From contig WLED01000068.1 of assembly GCA_009704445.1 (NCBI GenBank), forward strand, positions 1 to 5,574: a stretch of 5,574 nucleotides of DNA, given 5' to 3'. Source of the stretch: Actinomycetota bacterium (GTDB lineage: Bacteria; Actinomycetota; Actinomycetes; Nanopelagicales; Nanopelagicaceae). Each line of letters starts with the position of its first letter. The stretch's first letter is position 1. The position numbers and the translations under genes are program-made. The notes below the pieces were generated by a model. The model searched no databases, had not been told where the DNA came from, and saw only the letters and a program-made list of their open reading frames with translations. Shown here piece after piece: positions 1-5,574 of this stretch.

Positions 1-1259
1 CCAAATACTGCTGCTGCGATCAAAAGTGCTGAATAAACAGCTGATTCAAATCCAACTGCAATACCAGCCAAAATCACTGTTGCTGCGCCTGTTTCTGATG
101 ATGCTGCAACATCGTTTACTGGACGACGACCAGTTTCTGTAAAGAATCCTGTAAGTACCTGAATTGCTGCAGCTAATGCGATACCAATTAGTACGGCGCT
201 AATTGCAAGAACTCGTGGGTTCGTATCTCCTGCTGCTGCAATTGCCTCTGGTGACAAACCACTCATTAGTTTGAAATCAGATGGTAAGTAAGTAAATGTT
301 GCAAGTGCTGTTAAGCCTGCAGAGATAATCGCTGACAAGAAGAATGAGCGGTTAATTGCTGTCATCGCTGACTTATCCGTCTTGCGCAATTTGGTTAAGA
401 AGATTCCGATTACCGCTGTAACTGTTCCGATTGCTGGAACGATCAATGGATAGACCAAACCTGCATCACCAAATGCTGCTTTACCTAGAATCAACGCTGC
501 AACAAGTGTTACTGCATATGATTCGAATAGATCTGCCGCCATACCAGCGCAGTCACCAACGTTGTCACCAACGTTGTCTGCAATTGTTGCAGCATTGCGT
601 GGGTCATCTTCTGGAATGTGCTTTTCTACTTTACCTACGAGGTCTGCTCCAACATCTGCAGCCTTTGTAAAGATTCCGCCACCAACGCGCATAAACATTG
701 CAAGCATCGCGGCGCCAAAACCAAAGCCTTCAAGAACTGCTGGTGCATTTTCGCGATACAAAATAACTACGAGCGCAGCACCTGCTAGTCCTAGACCAAC
801 AGTGGTCATACCAACGACGCCACCTGTACGAAATGCGATTTGAACAGCCTTCTGGCCATCTTTATTGCGAGCTGCATCTGCAACGCGAACATTTGCGCGA
901 ACTGCAAGCCACATACCGTTATAGCCAACGAGTGCTGAAAATGCTGCTCCGACTAAAAAGAAAATAGATCGCCCGATGCGGATTTCAGCATCACCAGGCA
1001 GTGCGAACAAAAGAAGGAAAACAATTGCGACAAAGTAGGAAAGTGTTCGGAACTGGCGGGACAAAAATGCCGCTGCGCCTTCTTGGACTGCCTCTGCAAT
1101 TTCACGCATCTTGGGTGTGCCATCACTTGCGGCTAAGACCTGAGCGCGAAGGCCGTATGCAATCGCAAGGGCTGCTAGAGATATACCCAGAACAATGTAT
1201 ACATAAATTAAGTTAGTTCCGGTTACTTGGACCAGTGATACGGTGCTTGAAGCACGCAT
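1..1259 (-). CDS. hppA: Membrane-bound ion-translocating pyrophosphatase, N-terminal part (partial)
   Basis: Integral membrane pump that couples pyrophosphate hydrolysis to cation (usually proton) export across the cytoplasmic membrane. The reading frame is open to base 1, giving 419 codons of a family usually about 700-800 residues long, so the C-terminal part is missing. Visible signatures are the substrate-binding segment DVGADLVGKVE (residues 202-212, pattern D-x7-K-x-E), EDDPRN (217-222) and DNVGDNVGDCAGMAADLFE (228-246) with its aspartates and Cys237. Hydrophobic helices occur at about 16-36, 71-88, 98-118, 145-168, 247-262, 270-289, 306-325 and 349-371. The residue that separates K+-dependent from K+-independent enzymes lies past the window edge, so neither K+ dependence nor the pumped ion (H+ or Na+) can be settled. 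The ATG is supported by a strong GGAGGAG five bases upstream. The gene has its own candidate promoter and follows the MFS gene on the same strand after 101 bases. Confidence 0.97.
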   Translation of the reverse strand, partial: MRASSTVSLVQVTGTNLIYVYIVLGISLAALAIAYGLRAQVLAASDGTPKMREIAEAVQEGAAAFLSRQFRTLSYFVAIVFLLLFALPGDAEIRIGRSIFFLVGAAFSALVGYNGMWLAVRANVRVADAARNKDGQKAVQIAFRTGGVVGMTTVGLGLAGAALVVILYRENAPAVLEGFGFGAAMLAMFMRVGGGIFTKAADVGADLVGKVEKHIPEDDPRNAATIADNVGDNVGDCAGMAADLFESYAVTLVAALILGKAAFGDAGLVYPLIVPAIGTVTAVIGIFLTKLRKTDKSAMTAINRSFFLSAIISAGLTALATFTYLPSDFKLMSGLSPEAIAAAGDTNPRVLAISAVLIGIALAAAIQVLTGFFTETGRRPVNDVAASSETGAATVILAGIAVGFESAVYSALLIAAAVF

Positions 1260-1264
1260 GGTTT

Positions 1265-1271
1265 CTCCTCC
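1265..1271 (-). promoter_or_regulatory. Strong ribosome binding site of hppA
   Basis: On the minus strand GGAGGAG lies five bases before the hppA ATG and fixes that start. It is the strongest Shine-Dalgarno in the window. Its first GGAG can pair with CTCC just upstream (1275-1278), separated by a three-base loop. Confidence 0.85.
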
Positions 1272-1276
1272 ATTGG

Positions 1277-1297
1277 AGTTAAAGGGCGCCTTAAACT
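1277..1297 (-). promoter_or_regulatory. Imperfect hairpin in the hppA leader
   Basis: The minus-strand RNA can fold as AGTT/AACT plus AAGG/CCTT, with one T-T mismatch between the two four-base blocks and a three-base CGC loop. It sits directly upstream of the ribosome binding site and overlaps a second small CTCC/GGAG hairpin (1268-1278) by two bases. The fold is seen in the sequence; any regulatory role is inference. Confidence 0.3.
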
Positions 1298-1321
1298 GAA
1301 GGTCGGGCGCGAGACTGTCAG

Positions 1322-1352
1322 AGTGTAAAGGGCAAGGACCCGATTAAGGCAA
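1322..1352 (-). promoter_or_regulatory. Candidate promoter of hppA
   Basis: On the minus strand there is a TACACT box (1322-1327, fitting TANNNT) and an upstream TTGCCT (1347-1352). The spacer is 19 bases, longer than the ideal 17. Initiation six to seven bases downstream would give a leader of about 55 bases. A separate promoter fits the 101-base gap after the MFS gene; read-through from that gene cannot be excluded, because no terminator is evident in the gap. Confidence 0.45.
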
Positions 1353-1360
1353 ATTTATAC

Positions 1361-2527
1361 CTATTTATTACCTAACACGGGCCTAGCCGCCAGGACCATG
1401 GCGATGGCCAAAATCGCTGGAACCATCATTGCCCAACGCAATCCAATGAGATCTCCCAAGAAGCCAAGGGTCGGTGGACCAACAAGAAATCCAAAATAGG
1501 CGATCCCAGAAACTGTTGCAACTGCCTCTGATGGAGCAAAGTTCAATTCGGTTTTACTCTTTGCAATCTCACCTGCCTGAGAAAACAACATAGGAATTAC
1601 TGTTGAAAATCCTATTCCGATTGATAGCCAACCAAAAATAACTCCGCCGATTCCTCCAACAATCAATCCTGAAGCTAATCCGATGCCGGCAATTAATCCG
1701 CCGCCGATAATTAATTTCATCGGGCCAAATCGTGCTGCTAAACGATCGCCCATAAGTCGACCAATAACCATCGCAGCAGAAAAAAAGATGTAAGGAAGAG
1801 TTGAAATAAATGGTGTTGCCTCAAAAGTATCGCGAGCTAAGACTGCCCCCCAGTCACCGGCAGAACCTTCACTTATTGCTGCGCATACTCCAAGTAGGCC
1901 AACAAAGAGAAAAATTCTTGGTTTGCGTACTCTTTTCTTTTTGGTAAGTGGATGTTGATCACTCAATGCTGGTAGAAAATAATTACGGACCAAGAAGTTC
2001 GAAATAACAATGAGAATTGCAATGAATAGCGATTGCACAAAAATCGAGATCTCTTTGTGGGAGAGGTATCCGCCAAGGATTCCGCCACCTAACGTTCCTA
2101 TAGAAAACATTGCGTGAAAAGTGCTCATGTAACGCTTTTCTGCTTCGTGTTCTAAAACAATGGCATGAGAGTTCATCGCGACATCTTGAATTGAAAGACA
2201 TGCACCAAAAACTATAAAGGCAATGCACAGTGCAGTAAATGAATTAGTAAGACCAACAATAACTACAGAGATCCCCAGCGCATATGTAGATGCGATTACA
2301 ACAGGTGCACTACCTCTTTTTGCTGACTGACGACCAGAAAAACCCAATCCAATTAACACGCCTACAGCAATACATAAAAGTGCAAAACCAAGGGCGCTAT
2401 TTGTTATCTGAAGTTGACTTTTAAAATCGGCAACCCGTGCGTAAAAAGAACCAACTACCGAGCCATTAATGATGAACGCCACCGTTACGGCTATGCGTGT
2501 TTTCGAATACTGACTAATTTGGCTCAC
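1361..2527 (-). CDS. MFS transporter, YbjJ-like, substrate unknown
   Basis: 388-residue polytopic inner-membrane protein of the major facilitator superfamily, with about twelve hydrophobic helices in two halves joined by a basic cytoplasmic loop (about 186-204, KKKRVRK). Family signs include DVAMNSHA (115-122), the segment around FHAMFSIG (137-144), EGSAGDW (220-226) and the loop motif GRLMGDRLAARFG (256-268) between helices of the second half. These resemble the YbjJ/fucose-permease-like branch common in Actinobacteria; the substrate cannot be read from sequence. The start is GTG: an in-frame TAA lies 9 bases upstream, so no longer form is possible, and there is no Shine-Dalgarno. A TANNNT box exactly six bases before the GTG suggests a leaderless message. 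It is divergent from the DedA gene and upstream of hppA on the same strand. No truncation is seen. Confidence 0.9.
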   Translation of the reverse strand: MSQISQYSKTRIAVTVAFIINGSVVGSFYARVADFKSQLQITNSALGFALLCIAVGVLIGLGFSGRQSAKRGSAPVVIASTYALGISVVIVGLTNSFTALCIAFIVFGACLSIQDVAMNSHAIVLEHEAEKRYMSTFHAMFSIGTLGGGILGGYLSHKEISIFVQSLFIAILIVISNFLVRNYFLPALSDQHPLTKKKRVRKPRIFLFVGLLGVCAAISEGSAGDWGAVLARDTFEATPFISTLPYIFFSAAMVIGRLMGDRLAARFGPMKLIIGGGLIAGIGLASGLIVGGIGGVIFGWLSIGIGFSTVIPMLFSQAGEIAKSKTELNFAPSEAVATVSGIAYFGFLVGPPTLGFLGDLIGLRWAMMVPAILAIAMVLAARPVLGNK

Positions 2528-2530
2528 CGA

Positions 2531-2556
2531 TTTAGTTTACAAGTTTGGTTTACAAG
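2531..2556. repeat. Two-copy 13-bp tandem repeat in the divergent intergenic region
   Basis: Read on the plus strand, TTTAGTTTACAAG (2531-2543) is followed immediately by TTTGGTTTACAAG (2544-2556); the copies differ at one base. They lie in the 82-base gap between the MFS and DedA genes and cover the candidate MFS -10 box. They could be an operator pair for a factor controlling one or both genes, or a simple duplication. Confidence 0.8.
2534..2539 (-). promoter_or_regulatory. Candidate -10 box of the MFS gene, leaderless
   Basis: On the minus strand TAAACT is followed by exactly six bases and then the GTG start, the spacing expected if transcription begins at the start codon. No good -35 is visible. 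The box is in the copy of the 13-bp repeat nearer the gene; the other copy reads TAAACC and loses the final T. Confidence 0.45.
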
Positions 2557-2597
2557 TAAGGCTGCGCCGTCGGCGATCGGGCGACCTTTACTACCTT

Positions 2598-2603
2598 TAG
2601 AGT
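2598..2603 (+). promoter_or_regulatory. Candidate -10 box of the DedA gene, leaderless
   Basis: TAGAGT (TANNNT) is followed by six bases (ATTCCT) and then the ATG, the same geometry as the MFS start on the other strand. No convincing Shine-Dalgarno precedes the ATG, which favours leaderless initiation. An overlapping TACCTT (2592-2597) is an alternative -10 that would give a leader of only a few bases. Confidence 0.45.
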
Positions 2604-2609
2604 ATTCCT

Positions 2610-3254
2610 ATGAATTATTTCGACCCTAATGCAGTTGTGGCCAACCTTGGCCTGGTCGGAATTCTCTTTATGATCTTTGCAGAAATTGGTCTGCTGATTG
2701 GTTTAGTTCTTCCAGGTGGAGACACTCTTCTGTTTTTATCTGGTCTTGCTGCATCTAATGCAGGGGCTTTAGTTTTTGGTGATGCACAGGTTTCTGCGCC
2801 GCTGTTATTTATTCTGGCTCCAATCGTTGCAATCATCGCAGGTGAGTTTTCATATTGGACTGGTGCAAAGTATGGAAGGAAATTCTTTGACCGTCCCGAT
2901 GGACGATACTTTAATCATCACAATGTTGTTAAGGCAGAAACATGGTTGGTTAAGTACGGTGTAGGAAAAGCTTTAGTTTTGTCTAAGTATGTATCAGTTG
3001 TCCGAACACTTATTACTCCAGTCTGTGGAGTTATTGGTATTGATAAGAAGAAGTTTAGATTCTGGAACGCTGTTGGTTGTATTGTCTGGACACAGTCAGT
3101 AATTGGCTTGGGTTATGTACTAGGTGATGTCTTTGATGTGTCAATTAGTAAATATATTTTGGTGGTTGTACTAGCTATTATCGCAATTAGTTTGACGCCT
3201 GTTTTTCTTGAAGTAATTAAGACACGAAGGGCGCGAGGCCAACAACAAGGTTAA
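2610..3254 (+). CDS. DedA-family membrane protein
   Basis: 214-residue inner-membrane protein of the DedA (SNARE-associated/VTT) family. Family members are linked to proton-dependent transport, membrane homeostasis and undecaprenyl-phosphate or phospholipid flipping; the activity of this one is not evident. The family pattern E-x-G-x3-G with LPGGDTLLFLSG is clear, with acidic residues Glu25 and Asp38. EFSYWTGAKYGRKFF (79-93) follows, then the membrane re-entrant segment KYVSVVRT (126-133) with Arg132, and C-terminal hydrophobic helices at about 150-172 and 180-200. The usual first arginine of the R-F-x-P-x-x-R pattern is Lys126 here and the proline position is Ser129. The tail is basic (KTRRARG). 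The ATG is chosen because the upstream -10 geometry fits it and the first helix needs the whole N-terminus. It diverges from the MFS gene and converges on pyrE with three bases between stops. Confidence 0.93.
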   Translation: MNYFDPNAVVANLGLVGILFMIFAEIGLLIGLVLPGGDTLLFLSGLAASNAGALVFGDAQVSAPLLFILAPIVAIIAGEFSYWTGAKYGRKFFDRPDGRYFNHHNVVKAETWLVKYGVGKALVLSKYVSVVRTLITPVCGVIGIDKKKFRFWNAVGCIVWTQSVIGLGYVLGDVFDVSISKYILVVVLAIIAISLTPVFLEVIKTRRARGQQQG

Positions 3255-3267
3255 GGTTTACAAACCT
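3254..3267. terminator. Small hairpin between convergent stop codons, possible weak bidirectional terminator
   Basis: AGGTTT (3254-3259) and AAACCT (3262-3267) are inverted copies around two bases; in practice this is a five-base-pair stem with a four-base loop. It overlaps the last base of the DedA stop and contains the pyrE stop. The stem is short and AT-rich with no long T run, so intrinsic termination is only a possibility. Confidence 0.25.
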
Positions 3268-3791
3268 AAATCAGCTAGTTGATATGCCGCTCGATATTCA
3301 TATCCGGCTTCTTTAATCTTTGGTTCTGCGCCACGTTCAACAATTACGGCGACGGCAACAACAATTGCACCAGCTTCAATTAATGCATCAACTGCTGTTA
3401 GAACAGAGCCACCAGTTGTTGATGTATCTTCAACGGCTAGAACTCGCTTGCCTTTTACATCTGGGCCTTCGATGCGACGTTGCAATCCATGAGCTTTCTC
3501 TGCTTTGCGAACGACGAATGAGTCAATCTTTCGCCCTTGCGCTGCAGCTACGTGCATCATTGCTGTTGCCACTGGATCTGCGCCAAGTGTTAATCCACCG
3601 ACAGCATCAAAATCTAAATCTTTTGTTAAATCCAACATAACTTGGCCAACTAAAGGCGCAGCTACAGAGTCCAGAGTTACTCGGCGAAGATCGACGTAAT
3701 AATCGGCCTCTTTACCGCTAGAAAGAATAACTTTCCCGTGGACTACTGCCTTTTCTAAAATCTGCTTTTTTAAGTCATCGCGCGCGCTCAT
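3258..3791 (-). CDS. pyrE: Orotate phosphoribosyltransferase
   Basis: Cytoplasmic enzyme that joins orotate to PRPP to make orotidine 5'-phosphate, the fifth step of pyrimidine synthesis. At 177 residues it is a normal short-form length for Actinobacteria. Visible signatures are GKEADYYVDLR (26-36), GGLTLGADPVA (65-75), the mobile catalytic loop RKAEKAHG (95-102, with Lys96, Lys99 and His101) and the PRPP-binding segment VLAVEDTSTTGGS (117-129) with the acidic pair Glu121-Asp122. The C-terminus LADLGL matches actinobacterial relatives as I recall them. The ATG has an AAGG seven bases upstream. It begins 13 bases after the hspR stop on the same strand with no evident separate promoter, so it is probably the distal gene of the grpE-dnaJ-hspR transcript. 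A related purine-type phosphoribosyltransferase is unlikely given the catalytic loop. Confidence 0.96.
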   Translation of the reverse strand: MSARDDLKKQILEKAVVHGKVILSSGKEADYYVDLRRVTLDSVAAPLVGQVMLDLTKDLDFDAVGGLTLGADPVATAMMHVAAAQGRKIDSFVVRKAEKAHGLQRRIEGPDVKGKRVLAVEDTSTTGGSVLTAVDALIEAGAIVVAVAVIVERGAEPKIKEAGYEYRAAYQLADLGL

Positions 3792-3804
3792 AGGTAAACC
3801 TTAA

Positions 3805-4227
3805 CTACTTTTCTTGCTTATAAACGATTACTTCACCTTTGCGCCGTGTTGCTAATCCCTTTGGTGGGTTCTCCTTTAGTAGCGCGTCAACTTCGATCCG
3901 CAGTTGTGCAACTTCAACGGACAGGTTTGCCATCGCCGATTCCAGTTCGATGATTCGCTTGATGCCTGCATGGTTGATTCCTTCTCCGACTAATTTTTGA
4001 ACCGCACGAAGAAGTGCAATATCGCGCAAGGAATATCGGCGATTGCGACCTTCAGTACGTGAGGGAGATACAAGACCTAACTTGTCGTACTGACGCAAAG
4101 TTTGTGGGTGCATGCCAGAGATTTCGGCTGCAACAGAAATTACATAAACTCCTGCATCATCTGCCGGTGCAGTGTTTTGTGAATCAGTCTTCGATTCAGG
4201 TTGGTTTTTTACAGAATCGTTGCTCAT
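3805..4227 (-). CDS. hspR: Heat-shock repressor HspR, MerR-type
   Basis: Transcriptional repressor of the dnaK operon in Actinobacteria; known relatives bind HAIR inverted repeats and use DnaK as co-repressor, closing a feedback loop. The 140 residues comprise a polar, probably disordered N-terminus (1-26) and a MerR winged helix-turn-helix (28-70) with YVISVAAEISGMHPQTLRQY, DKLGLVSPSR and RRYSLRDI. A second helical part, GINHAGIKRIIELE (83-96), leads into a short coiled coil to about 117. The basic tail ends EVIVYKQEK, like the hydrophobic HspR C-termini thought to contact DnaK. The cysteines of metal-sensing MerR proteins are absent. Its ATG overlaps the dnaJ stop in an ATGA, with AAGG seven bases upstream inside dnaJ, so translation is likely coupled. 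No HAIR-like repeat (CTTGAGT-N7-ACTCAAG) is seen in the window; the operator is presumably upstream of dnaK. Confidence 0.96.
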   Translation of the reverse strand: MSNDSVKNQPESKTDSQNTAPADDAGVYVISVAAEISGMHPQTLRQYDKLGLVSPSRTEGRNRRYSLRDIALLRAVQKLVGEGINHAGIKRIIELESAMANLSVEVAQLRIEVDALLKENPPKGLATRRKGEVIVYKQEK

Positions 4228-5141
4228 ATTTTTGCCTTCTTCACAAAGTCAGAACGAACATCTTCTTCAGATGTTGCTTCTGCAAAAACCTTAAGTGCCT
4301 CTTCTGCTTTCTCATTTACTCGCTGTGGTACCTGCACTTGAATAGTCACCAATAAATCACCTGTTGTGCTGCCTTTAACAATTCCTCGACCTTTTACCCG
4401 CAATGTACGCCCGTTGGAAGTACCCGGTGCAATGCGCACGGTTACATCTTCTCCGCTTAACGTTGGGACTTTAATGTCGGCGCCTAACGTTGCTTCTGTA
4501 AAAGTTACAGGCAGATTTAACGTTAGGTTTTCACCGGCACGCGAAAAAATTGGATGAGGTTTTACAGTTAGCAAAATAAATAAGTCTCCCGGGCCAGCTT
4601 CTCCTGCTGCGCCTTTTCCTTTAACTCTAATTTTTGCGCCGTCGTTAACTCCCACAGGAACGCGAGCAGAGATGTTTTGTGCCTGCCCACGATCAGTTGC
4701 AAGTCGAAGATCTAATGTTGTTCCAAAAATAGATTCACGAAAAGAAATCGTTGCCTCAGTTTGTAAATCTTGACCCTTACGTGGGCCACGTCGGCCGCCA
4801 CCACCAAAGAGATTTGCAAAAATATCTTGCGGATTACCTCCGCCAAACATGTCAGAAAAATCAGCACCTGGCCCACCGCCTTGTGGTGGACGGAAACCTC
4901 CGCGTTCGTAGAGTGAGCGTGCTTCATCATATTCCGCACGCTTTTTTTCATCAGAGAGTATTTCGTAGGCCTCTGAAACGGCTTTGAACTTATCTTCTTT
5001 GGCTGCATCACCTTTAGTTTTATCTGGGTGAAGATCGCGCGCTAAAGCTCGATACTTCTTTTTAATTTCATCGGCGCCGGCTTTTTTATCTACGCCAAGG
5101 GTCTTATAAAAATCCTTTTCGTAAAGATCTTTGGCCGCCAT
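4224..5141 (-). CDS. dnaJ: DnaJ-family co-chaperone lacking the zinc finger
   Basis: J-domain co-chaperone that delivers substrates to DnaK and stimulates its ATPase in the cytoplasm. In 305 residues it has a J domain (10-75) with the HPD triad at 38-40, then a Gly/Phe-rich linker (81-123) holding DMF (97-99) and DIF (106-108) motifs. Two C-terminal substrate-binding beta domains follow (about 126-200 and 200-285), and a dimerisation tail. The four CxxCxGxG zinc repeats expected between about residues 148 and 155 are missing, replaced by a few residues, and the protein contains no cysteine. This makes it class II/CbpA-like in architecture although it sits at the dnaJ1 position next to grpE and hspR. 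The ATG lies five bases after the grpE stop, with GGAG ten bases upstream; its stop overlaps the hspR start. The alternative name is cbpA; by context dnaJ is preferred. Confidence 0.94.
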   Translation of the reverse strand: MAAKDLYEKDFYKTLGVDKKAGADEIKKKYRALARDLHPDKTKGDAAKEDKFKAVSEAYEILSDEKKRAEYDEARSLYERGGFRPPQGGGPGADFSDMFGGGNPQDIFANLFGGGGRRGPRKGQDLQTEATISFRESIFGTTLDLRLATDRGQAQNISARVPVGVNDGAKIRVKGKGAAGEAGPGDLFILLTVKPHPIFSRAGENLTLNLPVTFTEATLGADIKVPTLSGEDVTVRIAPGTSNGRTLRVKGRGIVKGSTTGDLLVTIQVQVPQRVNEKAEEALKVFAEATSEEDVRSDFVKKAKI

Positions 5142-5146
5142 TTAAA

Positions 5147-5574
5147 CTACGCTCCAGTTGGTTCAGTAACGGATACTCGAGCAGGGCGCAAAACACGCTC
5201 TTTATATTTGTAGCCAGATTGCAAAATCTTAACTGCCGTTGCAACAGCAACATCAGATGGCTCATCATGCATCAAAGCCTCATGAATTTGTGGATCAAAG
5301 GCTTCGCCAGCAGTACCGTATTTTTCTAGGCCAATGCGAGAGGTAATGGAGTTCAACTGTTCTGCAACGGCCTTAAAGCCACCAGTTAGTTCGCCATGTT
5401 CTTCTGCGCGATCAATGTCATCGAGCAATGCAAGTAGCTCACTAAGAACTGCTGCAACTGCATTTTCATGTGCAACGGCGCGATCGCGCTCTACGCGCTT
5501 TCGGTAGTTTGCATACTCTGCTTGCAACCGTTGTAAGTCGGTTGTAAGTGCTGCAACCGGATCAGTTACCTGAC
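5147..5574 (-). CDS. grpE: Nucleotide exchange factor GrpE, C-terminal part (partial)
   Basis: GrpE releases ADP from DnaK and so resets the chaperone cycle; it works as a dimer in the cytoplasm. The frame is open to the right edge, giving 141 residues and the stop; the N-terminus, usually a disordered acidic stretch and part of the long coiled helix, is outside. Visible parts are the end of the long helix with LQRLQAEYANYRKRVERDR, the four-helix-bundle region with LLALLDDIDRAEEHGE, and the beta-wing with YGTAGEAFDPQIHEALMHD and QSGYKYKERVLRPARVSV. A TTG at 5525-5527 could be misread as a start, but it is the second leucine of LQRLQ and the conserved helix continues upstream of it. It is immediately followed by dnaJ after five bases; dnaK is expected beyond position 5574. 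Confidence 0.96.
   Translation of the reverse strand, partial: QVTDPVAALTTDLQRLQAEYANYRKRVERDRAVAHENAVAAVLSELLALLDDIDRAEEHGELTGGFKAVAEQLNSITSRIGLEKYGTAGEAFDPQIHEALMHDEPSDVAVATAVKILQSGYKYKERVLRPARVSVTEPTGA

Noticed and set aside
552..577. Exact 12-bp tandem repeat GTCACCAACGTT, two copies
   Set aside because: It encodes the repeated DNVG of the conserved DNVGDNVGD catalytic motif of the pyrophosphatase, so protein constraint explains it.
431..843. Plus-strand open frames opposite hppA
   Set aside because: They are antisense shadows of a strongly conserved pyrophosphatase gene, with low-complexity translations and no ribosome binding site.
1243..1255. Perfect inverted repeat GTGCTT-G-AAGCAC over hppA codons 2-6
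   Set aside because: The one-base centre leaves only a short real stem and it lies in coding sequence; it may slightly slow initiation but there is no evidence for a protein site.
5525..5527. TTG as a possible grpE start
   Set aside because: The frame stays open to the window edge and the upstream codons read as typical GrpE helix, so this is an internal leucine.
5530..5549. GTTGTAAGT direct repeat with 11-base period near the right edge
   Set aside because: It lies inside the grpE coding frame in the helical leucine/threonine-rich stretch; the period is not a codon multiple and no other structure supports a function.
1..5574. A new defence, mobile or CRISPR-type system
   Set aside because: All long frames match known housekeeping, transport or heat-shock families; no transposase, integrase, repeat array, tRNA or toxin-antitoxin pair is visible.
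3805..5574. HAIR operator (CTTGAGT-N7-ACTCAAG) for HspR
   Set aside because: No convincing match was seen by eye in this stretch or elsewhere in the window; the site would be expected before dnaK, outside the window.

Overview
The window suggests a low-GC, streamlined actinobacterium. The heat-shock genes run grpE-dnaJ-hspR, and HspR is a MerR-type repressor typical of Actinobacteria in this setting. The orotate phosphoribosyltransferase has a mycobacterial-like sequence, and base composition looks moderate (mid-40s % GC by eye). Gaps are very short. This combination resembles freshwater acI/Nanopelagicales genomes, but that placement is inference, not a database result.

Layout, left to right. 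Positions 1-1259 (minus) hold the N-terminal 419 codons of hppA, a membrane-bound ion-pumping pyrophosphatase cut by the window edge. A 101-base gap (1260-1360) carries its probable promoter and a structured leader. Positions 1361-2527 (minus) encode a YbjJ-like MFS transporter. An 82-base divergent gap (2528-2609) holds a 13-bp tandem repeat and two back-to-back candidate leaderless promoters. Positions 2610-3254 (plus) encode a DedA-family membrane protein, which converges with only 3 bases between stop codons on pyrE (3258-3791, minus). From the right edge leftward, the minus strand reads grpE (partial), dnaJ, hspR, pyrE. These are tightly packed: a 5-base gap, a 4-base ATGA overlap and a 13-base gap.

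GrpE (nucleotide exchange factor) and DnaJ (J-domain co-chaperone) serve DnaK, whose gene probably lies upstream of grpE beyond position 5574. HspR would repress the operon from a site outside the window. pyrE appears to be the distal gene of the same transcript. The odd points are a DnaJ with no zinc finger and no cysteine, a pyrimidine gene appended to a heat-shock operon, and the compact divergent promoter region. No new defence system, mobile element, CRISPR array or RNA gene is visible; the region is mostly housekeeping.
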